A stretch of DNA of 64,000 nucleotides from Paraconiothyrium sp. Pb-2020. Its lineage: Eukaryota; Ascomycota; Dothideomycetes; Pleosporales; Didymosphaeriaceae. The number at the start of each line of letters is the position of its first letter. Within the stretch, counting starts at the first letter, position 1. Both the position numbers and the translations under genes were made by a program. Below are positions 12,237-23,700 of the stretch, in pieces. The notes under the pieces were generated by a model, which was given only the letters and a program-made list of their open reading frames with translations, was not told the DNA's origin and did not search any database. The DNA lies in the NCBI GenBank assembly GCA_022419385.1, contig JAJUBI010000003.1:3162001-3226000 (forward strand), in the 5' to 3' direction.

Positions 12237-13851
12237 ATGGTCAAGGAAACGGCATATTACGACGCACTTCAGGTGCCGCCCACGGCGACCGAACTCGAGA
12301 TCAAGAAGGCATATCGCAAGTTGGCCATCAAGCTACACCCTGACAAGAACCCCGGCGACGAGACAGCGCATGAGAAGTTCCAGGCTATCGGTGAGGCCTA
12401 TCAAGTCCTCAGTGATGAGACACTGCGCAAGAATTACGACCAGTATGGCAAGGAGGGTGCTATACCGAGCAGTGGGTTCGAGGACCCCGCCGAGTTCTTC
12501 ACCATGATCTTTGGGGGTGAGGCTTTCATGGACTGGATTGGTGAGATCTCGCTTATGAAGGATTTAACCAAGACTATGGAGATCTCTATGCGAGAAATGG
12601 AAGAACAGGAGGCTGCTCAAGCTGAGGCTGCAGCTGCTGCCTCTACGGCTGAGGATTCCGCTGCTGCCGCCCCAACAACTGCAGGACCATCCACTACTGG
12701 CAAGACGACCGAACACCCGAGCGCTGGACAAGCCAAAGCGGCCGAGGCCGCCGCTGAAGCCGCAAATGCTCCCGGAGGAGGTGCAGCCCCTCCATCATAC
12801 GATGCTCCTCCACCAGCCTACGTAGAGACACCCGCTGAGCCCGCCGCGGCTTCTTCCGGGCCGGCGCAGCCTGTACCTCCTAGTTCTGGCACCAGCACGC
12901 CACAAGCTGGTCGAGGCATTCCGATTCGAGCCGCCATAATGGACAAGTCAGAAGAGGATGCACGGCTGGAAGCGGCGGGAGTTACAGACGCCGAAAAAGA
13001 ACTAAGAGAGAAGCAGAAGAAGAAGGGTGGCCTGACCAAGGAACAACGCGAAGAATTGGCAGCGTACGAGCTGGAACGAAAGCGTATCCGGGATGAACGT
13101 GTCCAGACTCTGGCTAAGAAATTGGTCGACCGCATCTCTATATGGACAGAGACAGACAAAGGTGCTGATGTGACTGCGGCCTTTAAGGAGAAAACCCAGC
13201 TCGAGATTGAGAACCTTAAGATGGAGTCCTTCGGGCTCGAGATCCTTCACTCCATTGGCGCAACTTACCTCTCCAAAGCAACCTCTTTCATCAAGTCGCA
13301 GAAGTTCCTCGGGATATCAGGCTTCTTCTCCCGCGTTAAGGATAAGGGCACCCTCGTCAAAGAGACATGGAATACTATGTCGGCAGCCATTGACGCCCAG
13401 CTAACCATGGAGGAAATGGCTAAGCTGGAAGAGAAGGGCGGTGAAGACTGGACGGACGAGAAGAAGGCCGAGTACGAGAAGAAAGTCACAGGCAAGATTC
13501 TTGCAGCTGCTTGGCGAGGTAGCAAGTTCGAGATTCAGAGCGTGTTGCGCGATGTTTGCGACCAGGTGCTTAATGATAAGAAAATTAAGCTAGAGAAGCG
13601 CGTCGAGCGAGCACATGCCCTCGTCATCATTGGTGAGATGTTCTCCAAGGTAAGTTCACGTCCCGCCTCTTCGAGTTTGACGGACGAACGCTAATCAATG
13701 CTAGGCTGAGCGTGATCCCGAAGAAGAAGGCGATTTCATGGCCTTTGAGCAACTCATGGCTGAAGCCGCGGCGAAGAAGGACACCAAGACAGACAAAGAA
13801 AAGAAAAAGCACAAGCATCATTCGCATCATCATGAAAAGGAGAAGGCATGA
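12237..13851 (+). CDS. DnaJ (Hsp40) co-chaperone with DnaJ-X domain, CAJ1/DJP1 type
   Basis: Predicted Hsp70 co-chaperone. Exons 12237-13649 and 13705-13851 give 519 residues. Residues 5-70 are a complete J domain with the essential HPD triplet (KLHPDKNPGD) and the QVLSDETLRKNYDQYG block. A DPAEFFTMIFGGEAFMDWIG segment follows, as in Caj1-type proteins. Residues 115-240 are Ala/Pro-rich and probably disordered. From about 285 to 450 is the helical X domain (LAKKLVDRISIWTE onwards). The intron near the end leads to a short last exon with a Lys/His-rich tail (KKKHKHHSHHHEKEK), absent if the frame is read through the intron. By homology with yeast Caj1 and Djp1 it may serve membranes or peroxisome import, but the sequence alone does not decide this. 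Confidence 0.92.
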
Positions 13852-14682
13852 GTACACCCTCATCTCCCATCTCATGCCTCTTTCCATGGCCGTTAATGAA
13901 GCATTGCATCCTTCTTTCCTTATACAGGTTTCTTTCACGATATCCATAGATTCACTTCACGATCAAAAGCGTGGATTGATTACAGATGGCGGCCGTTGCT
14001 GACGAGAGTCGTGTAGACGAGGTCGCATTCGAGATCGTGTTCAACGTCCATGTCACAGGGGGAAGTAGCCGAGTAGCAGCACATGCACTGAGCGGAGAGG
14101 GCCGCAGACGATCTCACGCCGCCTGATATGAGGCTTTGCCAGCAGCTGTGACAACGGTATGAGCGGGTCAATGTGATTCTCTGTTAGGAGCAACAAGGTT
14201 GTCGGAGATTTACAGCATGCGGCGAGCATGAGCGAGTGCGTAGTCAAACAATTCCGGAAGTATACGCCAAAGCGGACGGACATAATTAGAGTCGATTCGT
14301 TCGCAAGCCCATCATTCGTTGCTTTTTGTCGAGTGCATTGCCTCAATTACCTGTTTTCGCACGTCCCCTCTTGCGTTCGACCAAAGCGCGATAATGACCG
14401 AGTGCGCTTACTCTTGCGATGGTCTCCGTTGGCAGCTCGGTACGAGCTAGTAGGTTGTAAGACGCAACATTGACTGAGCCAAGCTACGTGCCGTGTGCGG
14501 AGTCAACCACCCAACAGGAGCACGAGGCTGATCATGCGGCTGGCAGGAGGGGTACCGTACACAAGCCCAAGATAGAGAAATCGCTATCTATAGCTCGTGA
14601 GAGATGGAGGTCTTCCATCTCTGATATAAGCATCGTCGTCATAGCACATAACCACAACACCACTTGCTCTGCACCAAACACG
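13852..14682. other. Intergenic region between DnaJ and PEBP-like genes
   Basis: No gene seen; frames on both strands are short and featureless. Confidence 0.55.
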
Positions 14683-15340
14683 ATGGCCCCGCCAACGCCT
14701 ACAATCAAAAAATTCCTCGATCTCAACAAAGGCAACGCAACCCCAGACCTCCTCATCACCTTCCCCTCGGGTACTCAAATCCATGCTCCAGCCACGAAGG
14801 CAGACAAGCCCAGCACATCGCAGCAACCCACGTTCTCCCTTGCGCAATCTTGCCTCCGCACCCACGTCCCAGGCGCAAAATACCTCGCCATCTCCCTCGA
14901 TCTCGACGCGCCCAGCCCTCACTCACTCCACTCCCTCCCCTATCCTGCACTATCTTCACACCGACCTCACAGCCGCAATCACCTCGCTCTTCGCCGCGTC
15001 CCCGGCCCCTAATCTCATCTATAAAACGGACACCGCGACAGACACCTGGGTACAGCTGACGCCCTCGACTATTGCGGTGGGGGGCAAGGGTACCCTGGAG
15101 CAGCCACTTGCGTCATGGATCGCGCCCACGCCGCCAGGGTTTAGCGCGCCGCATCGCTATTTGTTTTTGGTGTGGGAGCAGCCGGAGAAGATGAGTGGGG
15201 AGCAGGTGAGGGAGAGACTGGGGCTGGGGAAAGGTGAGGCAGGACTGTGGGGGAGGAGTCGGTGGGATGTGGAGGGGTTCGTAAGAAGGTTGAAGTTAGG
15301 CGAAGTCGTAGCGGGGACGTGGATGGTTGTTGGGAGTTGA
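14683..15340 (+). pseudogene. PEBP-family protein gene with a frame change
   Basis: Phosphatidylethanolamine-binding protein family (Tfs1/RKIP-like, small cytosolic lipid or kinase/protease regulators). From ATG 14683 the frame reads MAPPTPTIKKFLDLNKG and reaches the family block YLAISLDLDAP near 14910. It then loses similarity and stops at 15012. The rest of the family continues in the next frame: SPILHYLHTDL from about 14937, then GFSAPHRYLFLVWEQP (the conserved ligand-pocket HR[YF] segment), to the stop at 15340. There is no GT donor in the CT-rich changeover (about 14913-14940), so an intron cannot explain it. One surplus or two missing bases would. Either the gene is freshly inactivated or the assembly has an indel in this CT-rich stretch; 220 residues would be normal for the family. 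Confidence 0.75.
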
Positions 15341-15897
15341 GGGGTGGAAACTAGTCAACGTGGGAGCAGCGCCAAAGTTTGGAGTGTAGCAGGTGCTTGT
15401 CATGGGCCTTTCAGGGCTTTGTGTTCAGTGAAGTTCAATATACAGGGCTAGGCAACACGAGCGTCCAAAGTGTTTCGGATGATTTCACAGTGCGTACAAG
15501 CTTTTAGTTCCTAATCTCATCTGTCAATTCATATATACATATCTACATTCCTTCATTCGTTCGTCAAGGGTATACCACCGCGTTGTCCGCACTTTGTTGA
15601 CCATTACCAGCATGTTCCAACTCTGCTGCCCACCGAGATGTGCTACCAACGTATCATCATGTCGCTAGTAGATGGCTCGCGCCAATCTGTATGATACAAT
15701 ATAGGATACTGCTATGTGCAGCCTGTTCCTCCATCGCTATGCATTGAGCGAGAAAACAAATGAGGGTATAGAAACCGCTTGAACGCAGCAAAAGCACGAA
15801 AACGCCGCAGAAAAAAGCCCATTAGTAAAATCAACGTATGTGTCAAATAAGCGGCCTCCTGGACCTACAGGAGCACAGCTCAAAAGCAAGGAAACCG
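15341..15897. other. Intergenic region between convergent genes
   Basis: No gene seen. This is the shared 3' flank of the PEBP-like gene (plus) and the large methyltransferase-domain gene (minus). Confidence 0.6.
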
Positions 15898-18800
15898 TCA
15901 AACGCTCACGGTGCGGCGTACACCAACATCAGGCTTCTGCGCGTAGCCAATGAGCAGCCTGAAGCTAGTGCCACGCTTCTCGCACTCGTTGATGAGACTC
16001 TCGTCGCGCCAGATGCTACTCCGAAGAATGTCGCCGGAGTTCGCGGCGTCTGGCTCGCCAGCTTCGGGGAGGACGAGGGACTCGTAGCAGCGCGAGTACC
16101 ACCAGCGGCCCACGCGCGCCACCATATCGGTGATGGTGTTGTCCGTAGACTCGGAAGATGCGCCCGTGTTGAGAAGATCTGAGAACGAGACCTCGGGCTT
16201 GGGCTTTTTGGCAGCCTTAGAAGCAGCTCCGGTCGCCTTGTTAGTGGTTTCGACAGTGCTCCCTTTCCTCTTGTTCGATGCAGCCTCAGTATCGTCTGGG
16301 CTGGGTAAAGTACCTGCAACAGGAACACCTACGAAGCATCTGTTGCACTCAGTGAAGCCTTTCTTTCCAACAAGACCCATGATCTCATCGCTGATGTTTC
16401 GAAGAGAAACGTCCTCGTCCGCGACCTGCATCTTGACCTTGAGACCGCGAACGGCACGTCGAGCACGGTTGCCCATGTTGACGAGGTCGAGATCAAGAAC
16501 GCTGAGCTCCAAGTAACCCCCGGGCCTCAGTACGCGCTTGCACTCTGATATCACAGAGCGGTGAGTAGATGTAGGGACAGCAGATGGAAACCGAAGTACA
16601 ACGCAGGCGAAGAAGCCTTTCGGAAAAGGGAACGGGTCGCCGAGAGAAGTATGGTTGAAGTGACGGTGGTTACTGAGTGTGGACCACGGTTCAGGCGCAT
16701 TACCGGTAGTCGCTGTCAAGGAGGGCTGACCAGGACCAAGGTTGTAAACGGTCGCTTCGGGGTACGTGAGAGCGCAGTAGTATGACCAATCTTTACCAAG
16801 GCCGTCAATGACGAGGATGCGATCATGTTCGGGATTCTTGATCTCGAAGTGCGCGGGGCTGAAAATGACACGGCCGAACGAAAGCCACTTGCTGGTCATC
16901 AAAGCACCGAAACGGAGGTTGGCCATTGACGACAGCCCATCTGCTTGTGTCTCAGCCATCTCCATCAGCCGGGCGTCTCTATACTTGTTCGCACTGGCGC
17001 TATTGCGATCGCGATCAGAGCTAGAAGCAAGAGTAGCCTTGGATTGGCGAGCGCTTAAGTTGAGAGATGCTGGCAGACTGGAGCGGTTCGAGCTTGCGCG
17101 GTTGCGTGGAGCTGAACTAATGGACATATGGGCAGTGGATGGAAAGCTAAGACGACCACTTATCGGGTCGACCACGCTGATGCTCCTTTCTCCGTACTCT
17201 TGAAGGAATTCGGACAAAGATATCGAAGATGTGGGTGACTGGGAGTGTAATACAGCAAGGAGTCGAGAGCGGCGTAGATGCAACGAGGGGTTTGAGATGC
17301 CTGTAGTGGAAGCTGCCGAATGAGAGGACGCCCTGGAATGCTTTAATTTAAGTGGAAGTGGTTCCAGGGAGGGCCGTCTTTGTCCAGAATCGCTGCCTAC
17401 GCCATTCTTAGGGTCTACAGGTGAGAGAACCTCGTCAATGAGATCGTCGTACTCGTTCCAAACTTCGTCTTCAGATTGGGGTGCGCCACGAATGGGAATG
17501 ACTGCAGTTCCAGCGGTTGCAGGAAAGCTCCAGGTGCCCGAACTGCTGGAGTACGACACCTCGGAACCCTTCCTGGACGGGAACACAAAAAATTCTCCTT
17601 GGCGTACGGATGCCTCCGCACTCGGGCTCATAGTAGCAATAGCCGTGCCGTGGGTGAGTGCGTTCAGCCCATGAAGGATAGGATACGGCTCGGCCGGACC
17701 AGCTGTTGCGGTCATAGAACCAATGGAGGCATATGAAGTATGCGAAGACGCGGTCGGGCCGGGTTGGCTCATGACAAAAGGACGAGAGAAGGACCGAGAA
17801 TGAGGACGGTGTGTCTTTTGGCGAGTTGAAACTACTTGAGGTATGCGACCTACTTGAGCCAGGCGGCTCGGCCTTGGTGGAGGATTCGAAGGCGGTGGTC
17901 CTGGAGGAGAGGGTGTAGCAGACGTTGACGGAAGGAAGACAGGTGCAGGTAGGGTCTTCGGTGAAATGATAGACTCAGAAGGCTGTACGGGGGCGAGCGG
18001 GCTGACCGGAGAAGCTGTGGGGGAAAGATCTGTCACTGGAGTCAAATCGCCCACTGAGGGCGGTACACGGTGAGCCTGCTCGGTAACACTCATGTCCAGG
18101 GTAAGCTTCGGTGGAGACTCCGGCATGGGCCGCAGAAAGACCTTTGGCGAAGCTGGACGGGCAAACGCAGTGAAAACGTCAGGCAAGATGGGCTTCGGTG
18201 GTAGCAACATGGATGGTAGACGCTCCGTGTCCTTGTATTGAGGATCGAAGATTATGGCTTCATCCTGCTGCACCGATGCTGATGCTTCTTCAGGCGCGCT
18301 GTCTGCCTCTTGCATGATCTTTTCAATGTCGTCGGCGTCGAGTCCAGATTGCGAGTCAACTATTGCGTAGTGGGCCATGGACCGCGAGACTGCTACGCGA
18401 GCAGGAGAAGTCGTTGATGCTTCCACAGCTGGAGTGGGTACACGAGGGACCCCGTGAGCCCGCTGGAAAAAGTTCCACTTTCTGGAAGGTTTGGAAGACT
18501 CTTGTTCGGTTTTCTCTTTTTTAGATGGCTTGAGCCGACTTCCTTCTTTTCCTTCTGAAGCAGCTCCACCGAAAGAGCCCTTTCGTGTTTTGCTCAAGTT
18601 GTTCCTCACCGATGGTGTTGCATCAACGAATTTCGAAGATCGCGACGCGCGCTTGACAGCGAGAGATGGGATGAAGGATCTCTTTACCTCATCTTCACTG
18701 TCTGATGGACGTCGTAAGCCAAGGGGTATTTTCCTCACCGGGGAGATGCCCTGAGCGGAATCGGACATCGCTGAGGGCAATAGTGTAGGAGGTGCGCTTT

Positions 18801-20721
18801 CCAGGTTAGTCTTCGAGGAGTTGCTGATAGTCGTGTTAAGCTGGGAAAGTCGAGGGCTCGAAACATCAAGGCTGCTCGTGCTCTGTAGCGGGTCCGGACT
18901 CATTGTAAGCTCAGTATTGCTTCCATTCCCGCGTATGACAACGGGATTGAGTCGCTCAAGGAAGAAATCGTCCATTTCCGTGCTAGTTGTGCTTGTTACA
19001 CTGCTCTTGCGGGTGGAAGGGGTCCTGTCTAAGCTCTCGGTGGTGGTTGCAGCACTTGGCGATTTTCCGATACTACTTGATCCGCTGGCTGCACTTCCAT
19101 TTCTCGTCCTAACAGCATGTCGTCCGTACCCTTCGTGACCTGTACCAGCAGTTGGTCCCCGGCGGTGGAGCTTCTTTTCTGGCTTGAGAGCGGGCCCGGC
19201 TGGCTCTGTTTTGGCACGTCTCGAGAAGAAGCCAAACCGCGATGTTTTACTAGGGCTCGGGGCAAGAACAGGCGTAGGTAATGTTGAGGACCGTTGTTTC
19301 TCTAGCGGCAGATCTGGTGTAGGTCCTCGAGTAGGAATGCGTGAGGTTGGGGCAAAACTTGAAGTAAGGCTCGGGTTGGGGGAGGGATTGCGAGAGGATT
19401 GCTTCGACGACATGATGCCGAATCTGTTTTTGCTATTCGTAGCTACGCTTGCAACAGATCCGCTGGATGTTGTTCGTTGATGTGAGGACGGGAACCTGCT
19501 CATATTACTGTGGATGACAGGCGAAGGTCCACGAAATCCAGTTATTTCAGGTGTACCATCCCTACTTGGTCGCGTGGGTCTTCGAGGAGCTGCCGTTGAT
19601 GACGGCTGTTGATCTGCCAGGTGGGCCAACTCGGGAGGTGCCTGTACTTGAGATGTCTCCTCGGTAGTTTGTGATGGGCGTCGGAGCCCTCGGGCCATTC
19701 CACTTTTGACTATATCCGCTGGTCGCTGCGATGTTGGAAGGCGCGTCTGTGTCATCTTTGATGATGAGCTGGAGGACGAAGACATTTTTGGCTCTGGTAG
19801 CAACGGAAGTGCACGCTCTTCGGGAGTTTTATATCTGACTACCGGTGGTTTACCCTGTAACGGGCTTACTTGTCGCGTACGTATTGTGCTCTTTGTCGAC
19901 ATCACGACTCCTGGAGAATAAGAAGACATGGAAGTTGGAGTCGACGAGACACTGAATGGACCAGGTGATTCCGAGTATCGCGTGGAAGGAGTGGTGGAAA
20001 GGGCATAATGAGGTAAGGGTGGTGATAAAACTTCCGTGGGTCCCAATTGGAAGTCGTAAGGAGGGTGTTCTGGTGGCTCCAGCTCTGCCTCTGAGTGGGC
20101 GAGTACCGCAGAAGTTGATGGTATTGATATGCCCAGTACAGTTTCGGAAAAAGGATCCTTATAACCTCCAGGGATGCCTATGGCCAGATATCTCTGCTCT
20201 TGGGCAGGTCTTGAATCTCCCTGAGAGCGACCTTCTTCTCTCCCACCTCCGACACCAATGCTTGTTTGTTTGCGTCTCAGAAGATTCGATCGTGGGCTAT
20301 CGATGGTAGAGGCGGAGGAACCTGACACAAGGGATGGCGTGCGCGTGCTCGTTGAAAGTTCAGTTTTCGGCAAGCGAGAAGAGCCCTGTAAAGCATGTTT
20401 AGGTACCGTTGAGCGTGGGATAGAACGGACTATAGGTACAGTGGAGGTCGCCCCAGCTTGGCGTGACCCGATGGACACCGGTGCCTTTGGCGTTGGCGCT
20501 CTTTGACCAGTAAACCCTCTAGTGAGATGCACCTCATCTCTAGAAGGCCTCCTCTTCTGCAGTTTAGACGGTCCGGGCCCGGATGTCTGAGATAGGGTGG
20601 CAGAAGGCGTGATGGACCGTTGTGGCAGTCTAGCGGTAGGTGTATGATGGAGGTATGGTGGTTGTTCTTCCGTCCTCCTTTGAAGATTGGAATATGATTT
20701 ATAGGAAGCCATGTTAGGCAA
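15898..20721 (-). CDS. Very long Ser/Pro-rich protein with C-terminal methyltransferase domain
   Basis: One uninterrupted frame of 1,607 residues (or 1,604 from the second Met, MASYKSYSN). About 1,260 residues are low-complexity Ser/Thr/Pro/Arg-rich sequence with many SP/TP sites, probably disordered. From about residue 1265 a folded domain appears: KWLSFGRVIFSP, then ILVIDGLGKDWSYYCALTYPEA (a SAM-binding motif I in which the usual GxGxG is GLGKDW), CVVLRFPSA, and ISECKRVLRPGGYLELSVLDLDLVNMG (class I methyltransferase motif). This resembles type-11 methyltransferase domains of large fungal proteins. Substrate is unknown. The divergent motif I leaves open whether it binds SAM. The phosphorylation-prone tail suggests regulation or scaffolding. 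Confidence 0.8.
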   Translation of the reverse strand: MPNMASYKSYSNLQRRTEEQPPYLHHTPTARLPQRSITPSATLSQTSGPGPSKLQKRRPSRDEVHLTRGFTGQRAPTPKAPVSIGSRQAGATSTVPIVRSIPRSTVPKHALQGSSRLPKTELSTSTRTPSLVSGSSASTIDSPRSNLLRRKQTSIGVGGGREEGRSQGDSRPAQEQRYLAIGIPGGYKDPFSETVLGISIPSTSAVLAHSEAELEPPEHPPYDFQLGPTEVLSPPLPHYALSTTPSTRYSESPGPFSVSSTPTSMSSYSPGVVMSTKSTIRTRQVSPLQGKPPVVRYKTPEERALPLLPEPKMSSSSSSSSKMTQTRLPTSQRPADIVKSGMARGLRRPSQTTEETSQVQAPPELAHLADQQPSSTAAPRRPTRPSRDGTPEITGFRGPSPVIHSNMSRFPSSHQRTTSSGSVASVATNSKNRFGIMSSKQSSRNPSPNPSLTSSFAPTSRIPTRGPTPDLPLEKQRSSTLPTPVLAPSPSKTSRFGFFSRRAKTEPAGPALKPEKKLHRRGPTAGTGHEGYGRHAVRTRNGSAASGSSSIGKSPSAATTTESLDRTPSTRKSSVTSTTSTEMDDFFLERLNPVVIRGNGSNTELTMSPDPLQSTSSLDVSSPRLSQLNTTISNSSKTNLESAPPTLLPSAMSDSAQGISPVRKIPLGLRRPSDSEDEVKRSFIPSLAVKRASRSSKFVDATPSVRNNLSKTRKGSFGGAASEGKEGSRLKPSKKEKTEQESSKPSRKWNFFQRAHGVPRVPTPAVEASTTSPARVAVSRSMAHYAIVDSQSGLDADDIEKIMQEADSAPEEASASVQQDEAIIFDPQYKDTERLPSMLLPPKPILPDVFTAFARPASPKVFLRPMPESPPKLTLDMSVTEQAHRVPPSVGDLTPVTDLSPTASPVSPLAPVQPSESIISPKTLPAPVFLPSTSATPSPPGPPPSNPPPRPSRLAQVGRIPQVVSTRQKTHRPHSRSFSRPFVMSQPGPTASSHTSYASIGSMTATAGPAEPYPILHGLNALTHGTAIATMSPSAEASVRQGEFFVFPSRKGSEVSYSSSSGTWSFPATAGTAVIPIRGAPQSEDEVWNEYDDLIDEVLSPVDPKNGVGSDSGQRRPSLEPLPLKLKHSRASSHSAASTTGISNPSLHLRRSRLLAVLHSQSPTSSISLSEFLQEYGERSISVVDPISGRLSFPSTAHMSISSAPRNRASSNRSSLPASLNLSARQSKATLASSSDRDRNSASANKYRDARLMEMAETQADGLSSMANLRFGALMTSKWLSFGRVIFSPAHFEIKNPEHDRILVIDGLGKDWSYYCALTYPEATVYNLGPGQPSLTATTGNAPEPWSTLSNHRHFNHTSLGDPFPFPKGFFACVVLRFPSAVPTSTHRSVISECKRVLRPGGYLELSVLDLDLVNMGNRARRAVRGLKVKMQVADEDVSLRNISDEIMGLVGKKGFTECNRCFVGVPVAGTLPSPDDTEAASNKRKGSTVETTNKATGAASKAAKKPKPEVSFSDLLNTGASSESTDNTITDMVARVGRWWYSRCYESLVLPEAGEPDAANSGDILRSSIWRDESLINECEKRGTSFRLLIGYAQKPDVGVRRTVSV

Positions 20722-23700
20722 TTCGGTGCGACACAGTTCAAGCCTGTGCGCAACGGTAGACCGGGCCTTGTAAGACAGAAGCTTGTACGTGCTGGACCAT
20801 TCATGCAGACATCGATATGGTCAACGAAGAATAGTCCTCGGCGCCACCAGAATCGATGTTAGGGTATGCTAGTCGAAATTCCTCTTGGTGTGGTGAGCAA
20901 TATTCAGCTCGGGGGGCTTCCGGATGATTATTTGGTGTGTGCTGTGTGTAGCTTTCGGGCTGCCCAAAGTGCTGGAAGCCTGGGGGTGGCAAATCTGACT
21001 AGACTTCAGGTACATCGGACGGGAGCCGCGCCATTTAAGATAGCTAACTCTTTTACTACGCAGTTCCCAAGTGTCCCGCAGAAACTCGGTGAGTACTGGC
21101 TGCTCTTGCTCATGTACTACGCCACTCTACGGTGATTCCGGGTGAGTCGTGGCGTTCGGTTAGTCCGATCCTGGGTATAGTCTGTGGCGGTGCCTGCATC
21201 CAAAAAACTAGGGTAGCGCAACCGTTGACGAGGCGAGTAGACGTTGCAAAATTGGGCCAGCGATAGGGAATATAACTTGCAAGATGCAGCTCACGCGTCC
21301 GTGTTGGTCTTCACGGGCCTTTATCGGCCGTGGGTGGGTTGCCGCTGTGTCCGAGTGACTCCGTTCCAAGCGAAAAGGCAAAGCGGGAGCTCCAAGGGAC
21401 TCCTGGTTCGTAGACCAAAAGGGCACCAGGGTACAATCTAGGTCGTTGGATGAGCGCGTCCGGACGTGCTGACTCTGCTGTCTGACAAGTTCAAGCGGAG
21501 TCTAGGTCTGATATATGGCGTGCGGCCCAACGCGATCTAAGAAACAAGACGCGCCGCTTTCCTGGTCAAGGAAGAAGGGCTCGCGGACGCGGAGCATTGC
21601 CGTCTGGCAAGCGCTTGCGCTTAGAGGGCGGTTCGAGGTCTGAGGAACAGAGGCCATCCACCAGTGAGGCGCCGGGGCTGTAGTGGAGGGTGACGATTCG
21701 TAACTGATCCCTGTAGTAAAAGCGCACAGACGGGATGCTGGAGGCGTGACTAGACGACAGTCAAGTGGCAGCGATTGGGCGTCAGGTCTTTCGCTAAGCA
21801 TCGTTTTTTCCCACACTTTCATGCGGCTACCGACGATCAAAGCCATGGCCATCTCGAAAGCCCGCTTTTCCCTCGCTATGGTGGAGACAAAACGGCTCAC
21901 TCGCAGCTGAGGTATGATAAGTAACGAGTCGCAGAATGTGCCAGCAAGCTGCTTCAGTGAAGCCACTGTTCCGTTCAGCTAGAGTGCGAAGAAAGCCCAG
22001 TCCACCCCGTCCACCAGCCGACGCTCAACAGATTATCCGTGGCTGATCACAGAGGGTGCGTATGGATGGTGTAAACGGGATGTGGTCCAAGGATGCGCAG
22101 AGAGTGTCGGACCACTCCATTCGTGAAAGCTCGTCTGCAGCTCCCCTAAAGCGGCCGAAAGGGGAGTTGGTTGGGAGGCCTGCACGGCCTGCGTACTGAG
22201 ATGCATCCGGTTCGCTCTGGGGTCGACGACGAATGATGCGCGTTTCCCGCCATGCGCACCCAATGCTGGAGGATCCAAGTCCACTCGCTGCTATTCTCGT
22301 GACCGTGACGAACTTGGAGGATTCCTCGACGATTGCGAAATCCGGGGACACCGCGCAAGCTGAAGGGTGGCTAGGTGCATTAGCTCCAGCAGATGAGGCT
22401 GGTGCCTCGCCACTGTTGCACTGCCTCCTGCCAGCGCATCAGAGGCGACACGTTCCTCTGAGCTTTGTGCCGTGATGCTCGACGGTAACGGTATGTGTAC
22501 GTGAATAGTCACGGTCTCCTGCTGGACAAGATGATTGCGGTCTTTGCAGAGGTTCCGCCCCAACAAGTCAGGCCCGGCATCCGGGTTGCCTACAAGCCAC
22601 TTCGTCGTCTGACGCCTCTTCTGCAGCCTCATTGGCCCGTCACAGACGTGATTCGTGTTAACCCTGCTACATGAGCTTCCAGTCATGTGATCCAGTTATA
22701 CCATAACAGGTAAACCATTCTCTGGTCCTTCACCAATGATGGAGCGAGATGGCATCTTGGAGGCCACCGCTCGCTGCGGCTCTATGCAGGGGGGCGCCGC
22801 GATTGCTTGCTTCGACGATCGTCGACAAGCGTCTGCGTTGCTGTGAGACATGTCTGTATTGCCGCATGGGTGAACTTCACGACGGAGGCTTTCTAGCTCG
22901 TTGGGTGCGCCTTGCATGACGTGAAGTGATGAACTACCGGACACCAACTAATCAGCGCAACATCTTGGGCCCGTTTGAACTGCGCGTCGTCTCTCCCCGG
23001 TAGGTTTTAGCTCGGCTCTCGACCGCAAATTTGCCCGTTCACCTGATCATCTACAATCGCGTGATGCGTCTAGATCATTTTGCTGCTTGAGGGCTTGCAA
23101 CACGAACAATACAACCTCTGTCTTATTGCCAGGATATAAGATCGTCCATTAACTCTTGGAATTGGTGAGCGGCCTTGAGTCTTTCCTATTTCTCTGTCTG
23201 GCTCGATTTGGACTGCCGCAACTTGATACCCGCACCGTCGATGTTGACGGTCTGGGGCTTTGACAAGCATGCCTTACCTTCGCAATCACGTTAGTTGCGG
23301 GTGGGACGGGAACGGCAGACGGGGCGTCCCCAAACGTACCACTCCTCACCACCGCGAATCAGATGGCGGATCACACTTGAAGTACAAGAGCCCTGTGGAA
23401 CTAATTGGGACCATATCAGGGAAACCCCAGCGGAAACTTGATGAGTCCGCGTACATACCGCTCTGCTTCGAATCGAGCCTAAGGTTATGGTTCACGATCA
23501 ATGTACGGCACAATTTACTTACGCATACTAAGATAGACATGATGGCCACTTTGGCTTCTTCCTGCAGACGCTGACGAGAGCTCCGGCGCTTAATATGAGG
23601 GTAACTTCTACCGTCACTGCCTGTGTTTTGGTGGGTCAACGGTAGTCAGGCGTATCAATCACGCAGTCGAGCAGCGGACTATGGCCTCGTGTCAACGCAC

